Assembly (NCBI GenBank): GCA_959347315.1
Contig: OY365815.1
Span: forward strand, 1,150,501-1,214,500
Direction of reading: 5' to 3'
DNA from: Bimastos eiseni
Taxonomy: Eukaryota > Annelida > Clitellata > Crassiclitellata > Lumbricidae
DNA: 64,000 bases
The notes beneath the pieces are model-generated. The model did not search any database. It was not told the origin of the DNA and saw only the letters and a program-made list of their open reading frames with translations. Numbering within the stretch: position 1 is the first letter of the stretch; every line of letters begins with the position of its first letter. The position numbers and the translations under genes were made by a program. Below are positions 57,028-64,000 of the stretch, in pieces.

Positions 57028-60000
57028 ACTGATATTATATATACATATATAAGCTTACTTATGTATCAAATCTATTATTACTCTTTAAATTTGATTGTGT
57101 TCTACTTTGAAGTGCATCGCCTACAACTTAAATATATTTCATTGCAATTATTCTTTTAATCATCATCATAAGAAATAATAGTAATAATGTTATCATTATT
57201 TTTATATGATAGTAATAGTAATAATCTTCATCATCAAAATAATGTATGTAATATTATATATTGCTCTCATTATGATTTGTCGTTAGGATACGAAGATTCG
57301 CGTGCAGCTGTTGCGGAATATCACAGCCTGCCAGAGGCACCACTCACAAGTAAAGTACGCAGATTTCAGTTCAAACTTTCTTAATTCGAAATGAAATCGC
57401 AATCAAGCTTTTCATTCGATTATATATAAGTCGTTTGCCTGTCTAACAGTAACTGTCATCAGACTCACGTCTTTTCANNNNNNNNNNNNNNNNNNNNNNN
57501 NNNNNNNNNNNNNNNNNNNNNNNNNNNNNNNNNNNNNNNNNNNNNNNNNNNNNNNNNNNNNNNNNNNNNNNNNNNNNNNNNNNNNNNNNNNNNNNNNNNN
57601 NNNNNNNNNNNNNNNNNNNNNNNNNNNNNNNNNNNNNNNNNNNNNNNNNNNNNNNNNNNNNNNNNNNNNNNNNNNNNAACCATTTTGTCTCAGACTGTAT
57701 TCAAGACAGAAACTTAAGAGACGTCTGTGTCATAATATGACGATATTTAGTAATTAATTTATTTAGTATTTATTAATAACTATGAATTCGTGGTGCTTCT
57801 AGGATGTGATCCTGACAAATGGATGTTCGTCTGCATTGGACATGTCCATTTCCGCTCTTGCTGATCCGGGACAGCACATCATAATCCCAAGACCCGGATT
57901 CTCTCTTTACCAGACGCTCGCTTTGTCACTTGGTATCAACGTCAAGTATTATGATCTCATCGTAAGCATTCGTCAGTACATCAATCAGTCTGTCACTCAT
58001 ATATTCTGTCATCGTATACTACTCTACTCATGCAATTTGTTGCGTAGTCACAGATGGAGACATAGTCCTGGGTTTGGTGGGGAGCAGGTCGAAAAAGATG
58101 TTACTTATCAAAAATGATAAAGATAACTTAAGAGTGGAAAGACTTTATAAATTCATGAAATTTATGAGATATTGGGGGATATGAGCTGCTCCTTCCCTCA
58201 CCCCAGAAACTTCTGAGGAGACTGTCCCCTTTGTCTTTGTCCCTGGTTCATATCTAAAACACATAATCCTCCAACATCGAATTATTTGACCAAGTAGAGG
58301 TATGTGTGTATACAATAATTTATGACTGAATTTTGAATCTGAACGTTTTTCTTACCTGATGACGTTTTTGACTCTACACATGTTGTGGGTTATTGTTTTG
58401 AGATGCTGAAGGAATCAAAGCTTATGATTCAAGATCAATTTGATATGTGCATAGAATGATCTTCCCAACATCGTTGCCCATCATCTGCCTCAGGCAGATG
58501 CTCTCAACTCAAACCTGAAGTCCAAGTACATGTAGTTTCAATTTGACGACACTGTGTAAGAACAAGGACCATAGGTTTCGCCCTTCTCCTTATCCAGGCT
58601 TGGGACTGGCGCTGTCAGAGTGCAAGCAGTGGAGGAGTTATCAAAGCTGAAGTCTCACCTCTTCAAGTATTCGTACCCTAACATATATCTGATCCTCATC
58701 AGTTCCATTAAAATGCCAAACAACACCCTAACTTCGACAGCTTCTTTGCCCTCTATGACCCTCTGGCAACTGAACTACTTGGACGATCTCCACTTTGACT
58801 TTAACCAGTGCTCTTGAATAAGCTGGTGCCCCCACGCTTGTGTTTCAAATGATGCCTTAGAAGTTTGGAGTTTTTAATTACGATTATGACGCCTAAATAA
58901 TATATGTGAATGGAACAATCACAATCGTCTGCGTTAATTGGTTTATTACCTCCAGCCGGAGAGGTCATGGGAGGTTGACCTAGATCACCTGGAATCGTTG
59001 ATAGATGGCGACACTGCATGTATCATCATCAACAATCCATCGAATCCGTGTGGGTCGGTCTACACGGAGTCTCACATCCGGTCAATCCTCGAAGTCGCTC
59101 AGAGGAACAGGGTACCAGTCATTGCAGACGAGGTCTACGCTGACTTTGTAAGTACTTGTATACTTATATGAATACTGACCCCCTTGCACTCCGACTGACT
59201 CCTACAGGATTATCACTGGAAAGGAGGCAGTACAGTCGGAGAGTATCTTAATTTAGTACCAGACAATGCAACTGAAGGACACAGATATAAATTGTTTTTA
59301 AAAAAATGGAACAAAATAGGGCAGAAATTCTTCATTGTACAATATATGTTTATTTAGAATAAAAAATCTGATGAAAATGTAGACATGCTAAACATGAGTT
59401 TAGACAGGTATACATCCGCAGACAACATTATGGACCTCGTCTTGTACATCGTGATCTTTGGACAATGAAAGTAAATAGAATTGAATGATATACCAGTAAA
59501 TATGTTTGTATAAAGAACCGAGGATAAATTGAGAGTTTTCTTTGGATGCAAGAGTAATATAGACTTATGAAATGGTTTGGATGATAGTGTATTGTCTTAG
59601 TGGACACTGTCTTACTGCACTTAAGACAAAGCTGTGAAATTGGGCTATCTATTATTATCCAGGTTAATTTGCAATGGTTCTAACACAGACTATGCACCTT
59701 CTTAAGCACTTAAAACCTCTCTTCATATTGTATGTTTTATTCATGTAGGCTATGCTCTTTGTAAGAGTATCGTGTTGGTTATAGAGCTATGTATCAAACT
59801 ACCTAATGGAGGGAGAGTGGTAGGGAATGGAAAGAGCATTGGATAGTCCTATGCATGTTTATTCATCTGTCCTTGTGTTTCTGTTGAAGGTCTTTTCCAC
59901 TCATTCCTATGTCTCGATGGCTTCCCAGTCATCCAGTGTTCCAATCCTGTCGTGTGGAGGGCTGACGAAAAAGTACGAACAAGCTCTCTTCTTCGGTTGA

Positions 60001-62060
60001 GTTGCTCAGGATTTCATATCTATTTACTGGTTAAATGTTACCAGATAGCCAAATCGGTTCTTTAGAGCTCTGGCTTAATGCACTTGTGACGGTTTATTAT
60101 AATTATTAATCATTTATTAAGTGCCAAGTGCTGCCATCTAATGACGACCAACAATCATCAATTATTGATGCCACTGAGTAACTCTGAGCGATGATGAATT
60201 TCTATATTAATCATCTGAGGAGGAAACTCTCCAACTCGTATTCCACACTTCACAGGGTAAGTGTTCTGACCAATTGGATGGGCTTCTGTTGCTCATTTTG
60301 AGCTGGAAGTTCACATTTTATAACACTGCAGAGTATGCCAGTGTAGTCTAGTCCTTGATTAGGAAAAGACATTTGGAGAGTTGGTAAGTATTGTATAACT
60401 ACAGCTATGTGTATGATTCGCTCGATATATTGTACCTTTGGCTGATTATGGTTGCAACTAACATGATTTCTCTTATTTCAGTTTTATTTTGAGTGCTGAG
60501 AATCTAATTATACATCGCCTTCTGACATGTATTACATTTGTATGTATGTATTTATAGGTATTTGGTTCCCGGTTGGCGTCTGGGTTGGATCCTAATCCAC
60601 GACCGATTCAATGCCTTTGAAGCTGAGGTTGAGTTTTGCACACAAACTCTTCACCTTTGACATACATAAATCTAGGTCAAAGGTGACAAATAAGTTGAGG
60701 TCTTGTCAACTTGAGACTTTTAGTGAATGAATAGTTCATAGGGATGAACTGAGTTTAAATTTCTGTCTGAGTTTCAAATATTTAAAAATCTCATTTTTCT
60801 TGATTTTTAGATTGGTACTTTGCACAACTTTAATGAATTATTTAGTTTTGACTAAGTTAACACTAGGAAGTTGTAACTTGTAAGCACTAACAGTAGCAGT
60901 ATATGTGTTTTTTTGTCAGGTCGATTGTCGTCTAGTAAATAAAAATAAAAGTATTTTGTACTTTTAGTTATGTCTAATTTTCATTTACAAAACAGACAAT
61001 CAGAAAGATTAATACTTTGACCCATTGTTTGTCTGAGTCCGAATTTTGCCGAATACCAAGAAAATTGAACCGAGCCGAATTCTGAACCAAGTTTTGGTTC
61101 ATCCCTAACAGTTGATTTGATTTGCTACATTTGATGGAACTACAAAAGGAAGGGAAGGAAAGAAGAAGAAGAGGATGGTTAATGTTTGGATGTGGATAAC
61201 GAGAAAGAAAGTGGATAGATGGAGGAAGAGAATCAAAAGATTGTATGGAAAAGAATGTGAGATAAGCGTAGAGAGTGGGAAGTGGCATAATCTGCTGACA
61301 AAGGAAAACCTAATTCCATTAGTTGTTTTAAGTCTTCAATTAGAATTGCACTTAACACTGTCTAAAGTTCCTCACGTTACTAAATGTTCCTAGGTTCGTC
61401 CTGGTCTCACCAACCTATCCCAACGCATTCTAGGACCAAACACTCTAGTCCAGGGAGCTCTGAGGACCATTCTGAACGCCACTCCACAAGATTACTTCGA
61501 CAATTCTTTAACAGTTGTTCAGGTATACATCCACAGATACACCTCGTCTTGTACATCAAGATCATTGCGCTGTAAAAATATTTAGATTGACCTCTGAACC
61601 CTTAAGACTGTAAACATTTTATTGTCAGTACGTATGTGTGCATATGTATGTGTGATTATTGTATCTAATGAATGTAGACTCTATGCTTATAATTAGATTA
61701 GTTTCTGTGGATCTCTCAAATGCACAACCTTACAACACTTGCTGTGTGATCTCATTATAGTTAAATATAGCCATTAAAAGATGCACCTTAAATTAAAAAT
61801 GAAATAACATGCATATAACTTATTGCACTTAAAATTGATCATCGCATTCAGTCCTCGTGAATAAGCGGGTGCCCTGCGCTTTTACTTTTTAATGGGACTT
61901 TAGAAGTTTAGAGACTGTGATCGAAGCCACAACTATTGATCGATCGATCTTATACTTTTGTCTCTACTGTTTGCAGAGAAACGCTGAGATCTGCTACTCT
62001 TCAATGAGAAAGATCAAGGGTCTGAATCCGATCATGCCATCTGGAGCCATGTATATGATG
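52600..62060 (+). CDS. TAT: Tyrosine aminotransferase, 3'-incomplete, nine coding exons
   Basis: PLP-dependent transfer of the tyrosine amino group to 2-oxoglutarate, first step of tyrosine breakdown. Exons: 52600-52774, 56829-56933, 57287-57354, 57803-57961, 58956-59147, 59890-59972, 60558-60627, 61394-61522, 61977-62060; all phases agree, 355 codons with no stop. Seen: [18 protein letters not shown] near the N-terminus, [74 protein letters not shown] (Asp227, Tyr230), ILSCGGLTK with PLP lysine Lys260, [25 protein letters not shown] and PSGAMYMM. These track the human protein (454 residues) in order, leaving about 90-100 residues beyond the last exon seen. Start ATG opens exon 1 with no earlier coding similarity. 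A 200-N gap lies in intron 3. Confidence 0.96.
53290..53500 (-). mobile_element. LINE 3' end fragment
   Basis: Minus-strand [12 protein letters not shown]...[11 protein letters not shown], the conserved C-terminal end (GRPxxRWxDNV...DRxxW) of many non-LTR ORF2 proteins, followed by CATGACATGACA-type tail repeats. Confidence 0.82.
53842..54254 (-). mobile_element. LINE C-terminal fragment
   Basis: Minus-strand [35 protein letters not shown] and [14 protein letters not shown], typical of the last domain of a LINE polyprotein. The preceding part (RSDGKRPD) is in another frame, so a frameshift is present. In TAT intron 1. Confidence 0.78.
54258..54335. repeat. (ATT)n microsatellite
   Basis: ATT/ATC trinucleotide run at the edge of the LINE fragment. 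A second, shorter ATC/ATT run lies at 53698-53755. Confidence 0.93.
55331..55705. repeat. About 37-bp minisatellite (GAAGCTGGATTGATGA)
   Basis: About ten degenerate copies of AAATAGAAGCTGGATTGATG plus an AT-rich half. Same unit as in the repeats near 47030 and 62600. Confidence 0.88.
55884..56019. repeat. (CTCTGT)n low-complexity tract
   Basis: CTCTCTGTCT-type run in TAT intron 1; the open frame through it is compositional. Confidence 0.95.
56829..56933 (+). CDS. TAT: TAT coding exon 2
   Basis: [20 protein letters not shown] then [10 protein letters not shown]; acceptor TTCACAG, donor GTCAGT, phase 1 both sides. Confidence 0.96.
56968..57025. repeat. (AT)n tract
   Basis: Uninterrupted AT dinucleotides just after TAT exon 2. 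Similar short runs: 12646-12675 and 15498-15538. Confidence 0.97.
57287..57354 (+). CDS. TAT: TAT coding exon 3
   Basis: [20 protein letters not shown]; phase 1 in, 0 out. The assembly gap begins 123 bp downstream. Confidence 0.93.
57478..57677. other. Assembly gap, 200 N
   Basis: Exactly 200 unresolved bases between TAT exons 3 and 4; exon phases on the two sides agree (0/0), so no coding sequence need be missing. Confidence 0.99.
57803..57961 (+). CDS. TAT: TAT coding exon 4
   Basis: [40 protein letters not shown] and NVKYYDLI; 53 codons, phase 0. Contains the Gly-Cys-Ser cofactor phosphate-side loop and substrate region. Confidence 0.97.
57962..58955. other. TAT intron 4
   Basis: No exon seen. 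Holds a dispersed repeat with TTATCCAGGCTTGGGA (58591-58650) and one copy of the GAATAAGCTGGTGCCC family (58815-58840). Confidence 0.6.
58956..59147 (+). CDS. TAT: TAT coding exon 5
   Basis: [20 protein letters not shown], then [16 protein letters not shown] and [12 protein letters not shown]: the NPSNPCG and DEVY motifs hold cofactor-binding Asn199, Asp227 and Tyr230. Phase 0 both sides. Confidence 0.98.
59148..59889. other. TAT intron 5
   Basis: No gene or known repeat recognised. Confidence 0.6.
59890..59972 (+). CDS. TAT: TAT coding exon 6 (PLP lysine)
   Basis: [20 protein letters not shown] then SCGGLTK; Lys260 is the expected Schiff-base lysine (human Lys280). Ends AA, completed by G of exon 7. 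Confidence 0.94.
60558..60627 (+). CDS. TAT: TAT coding exon 7
   Basis: [20 protein letters not shown]; the VPGWRLGW motif carries the cofactor phosphate-binding Arg. Phase 2 in, 0 out. Confidence 0.97.
60628..61393. other. TAT intron 7
   Basis: AT-rich with a purine-rich stretch (61140-61250). No exon or transposon recognised. Confidence 0.6.
61394..61522 (+). CDS. TAT: TAT coding exon 8
   Basis: [20 protein letters not shown] then [15 protein letters not shown]; 43 codons, phase 0. Confidence 0.95.
61977..62060 (+). CDS. TAT: TAT coding exon 9 (last seen)
   Basis: [20 protein letters not shown] then PSGAMYMM; donor GTAGGA. The next expected segment, VGIE-like, was not found before 64000. 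Confidence 0.94.
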
Positions 62061-62147
62061 GTAGGATTTCAATGGCTCAATCTGTAGTTAGTTTGTTTAG
62101 CAATCCTCAGGTCGCTTGTACTTGACGACCTATGACCTGTTTAGGAC

Positions 62148-62765
62148 AGTGTCACGTCAAATGATTCACTAACAAATGGCTCACGAGTTATTATTCGCTC
62201 ATTGCATTCGGTAAAATAGAAGTTGAATCGATGGTAACAACGTTTACTGATATAGGTATTGGCATGATGAGTGATATTATTCCTAAGTAGATAATATATG
62301 GATGGAACCAGAGGTGTAACAAGCGGGGGGCCAGAGGGGGCACCGCCCCCCCCCCAGTTTTAGTGCTCAGTGCCCCCATGTGCCCCCAAAATCGGTTCTT
62401 TTTTATGTTTCTCCAATTGCTTTTTAAGATTACTTTTGGTAAGATAATTTGTGCCCCCCATTTTTTAAATTTCTTGGGGGCAAAATTCAAAAAGTGGAGG
62501 CAAAAAAATGTTTCCTCTTCTTGCAATATTTCACAAATTGTGCCTCCCCCACTTTTCAAAACCTTGTTGCACCTCTAGATGGAACTAACAATTCTTGCCT
62601 AATTAGAAGTTGGATTGATTAAAATAATTCTTGCTGAAATTGAAATTGGATTAGCAAACATTATTATCATCGACCTAACTTCTACTTAACAGTGATTAAC
62701 TACTTCTACTTAAATACAATTAATACTAAGAACTTTTTGTCTGTGAACCATTTGTTGTGGAGCCT
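62148..62765. mobile_element. Minisatellite-bearing element with inverted subterminal motif, host of a nested MITE
   Basis: Left: TGTCACGTCAAATGATTCAC. Right, near 62740-62760: GTCTGTGAACCATTTGTTGT, whose complement repeats the AAATGGTTCAC motif of the 44757 copy, giving an inverted arrangement. Between are GAAGTTGGATTGATTAAAAT units. Confidence 0.55.
62301..62585. mobile_element. hAT-like MITE, TSD GATGGAAC, nested
   Basis: Element 62309-62577 (269 bp): CAGAGGTGTAACAAG at one end and, inverted, TAGAGGTGCAACAAG at the other. GATGGAAC repeats at 62301-62308 and 62578-62585. Interior is G/C-run rich (GGGGGCACCGCCCCCC). Confidence 0.93.
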
Positions 62766-63251
62766 TATGGTGCTGCATGACATTGACGTTGGTAACAGCA
62801 TGTGTCTAGTCTTTGTAAAATTCTCTGAGCACTGTCAGTTTGACAACTTTTATAGGCTTACCTCATTGCCAGGCATTCAGGTAAGTAGTAGGAACTCTGC
62901 AACTGCTTATGTTATGGCAGTGCCTGTCCCTAGCCGGGATATGGAAGGAAAGCAAGGCCGATCATCTTTTGTCATGACAGTTTTCTTATAATAGTGTTAA
63001 CATCCTCCTTTATCCAGGCTTGGGATGGGAACAGCCACAGTGAGAGCTGTGGACAGTTGAATGCCTATAATGTAGGCGGCAGGCCTATATATATTTATTC
63101 GAATCTTTATTACTATGTAATGCATTTTACTAATCTAGCAAAGCAATTGCTGATTCTTCACTAGCGATGATGAGCTCCTGAACAGACGTGGAACCCAGTC
63201 AAGTGGATCTGATACAGAGGAGTTTAAACTTGACGCTTCTGCTGCAAAGAC

Positions 63252-63974
63252 TTCTCGAATTTTTAAAAACTGTCTTGAAGTGAAAGTTTTGTTCTGTCTC
63301 GAATGAGCGGTCTCGATAAGTTTCGCGTTGACTGTCTTAAAATTTTGTGCTAGAAACTGAAACCGGAATTTACGAGAAACGGTAATTCTGGTTAACGCGC
63401 GAGTCACATGATACTGAAATGCATCAAATTGTATTAAAGTGGAAAGTTTCTGACAGAGAACCTGAAATTATGAAGTTTGCGTTTACGCAATTTGAAGTTT
63501 GGCCGATTTACAAACAATAGCTATTAGTTTGTCATTGATGTAAACCACCATAAACGAAACGATCGGAACAACTTTGAGTTTCTCAGAGTGAGTAAGGATA
63601 TGCGCAAATTTATAATTTTTTTTGCTATTTGGTATCGAATTTGCTTGTTTAAAATCGTCTAGAAGATTTCAAACGTGCTTTCTTGATACTATTCAGAAGA
63701 TAGGCCGAAGAAGAACTATCAAAAAAGACAAAACTCGGCAATATAAAACTGTTCTTGGTAATGGGTACGATATACATTATAATTAAGTTTCAAATTGAAA
63801 TTACAAATGAACGTTATTCCCGAAAACTGATACATTAATATTTTATAGCATTTTATATAGGATCACTTGTCTTTTACTATCTCGTACTGTCTTGAACCTA
63901 GTGTTTTGGTCTCGGTGCTTCACTGTCTCGGTCTCGTCTTGGTCTTGAAGTTTAAAGTCTTGCATACAACACTG
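63252..63974. mobile_element. hAT-like element, left-truncated third copy
   Basis: Collinear with 48560-49250 (GAGCGGTCTCGATAAGTTTC, ATCACTTGTCTTTTACT) and ends CATACAACACTG at 63974, but the CAGAGTTGTATGG start is absent and no matching duplication was found. Confidence 0.88.
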
Positions 63975-64000
63975 TTTATACTATAAGAATGGAAGACTAT

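Noticed and set aside
57465..57683. Open frame of unknown residues
   Set aside because: It is the 200-N gap.

Overview
The window is nuclear DNA from an intron-rich animal. It carries three interrupted protein genes with GT-AG introns, many microsatellites, and dense LINE and DNA-transposon debris. The LINE types and repeat load suggest an aquatic invertebrate; I cannot name the species. One 200-base run of N (57478-57677) marks an assembly gap.

Region 1 (about 768-10742, minus strand): a 28-bp satellite array (768-2512) lies downstream of a complete heparanase gene. I could join 11 coding exons with matching phases into one frame of 523 residues, with both catalytic glutamates present.

Region 2 (11288-38657, plus strand): an actin-binding LIM protein (ABLIM/Unc-115 family) starts about 580 bp from the heparanase start in head-to-head orientation. 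Fifteen phase-compatible exons give about 564 residues: two N-terminal LIM domains, a long disordered middle and a C-terminal villin headpiece. Its introns hold LINEs (19240-20085, 23780-26290, 30703-35600), a 38-bp and a 21-bp minisatellite, a TA-flanked Tc1/mariner-like element (29281-30134) and a short transposon (18349-18811) lying 27 bp upstream of an exon.

Region 3 (38658-52599): no host gene recognised. It holds hAT-like non-autonomous elements with clear 8-bp target duplications, a degenerate LINE nested in a minisatellite-bearing element, a roughly 58-bp tandem array, and a polypurine/polypyrimidine minisatellite in inverted arrangement.

Region 4 (52600-62060, plus strand): the first nine coding exons (355 residues) of tyrosine aminotransferase, a PLP enzyme. 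Its last exons are not recognised here and probably lie past the window end.

The three genes are not a pathway. Heparanase (lysosomal/extracellular heparan sulfate cleavage) and ABLIM (actin cytoskeleton) may share a bidirectional promoter. No CRISPR array, prokaryotic operon, tRNA or rRNA was seen.
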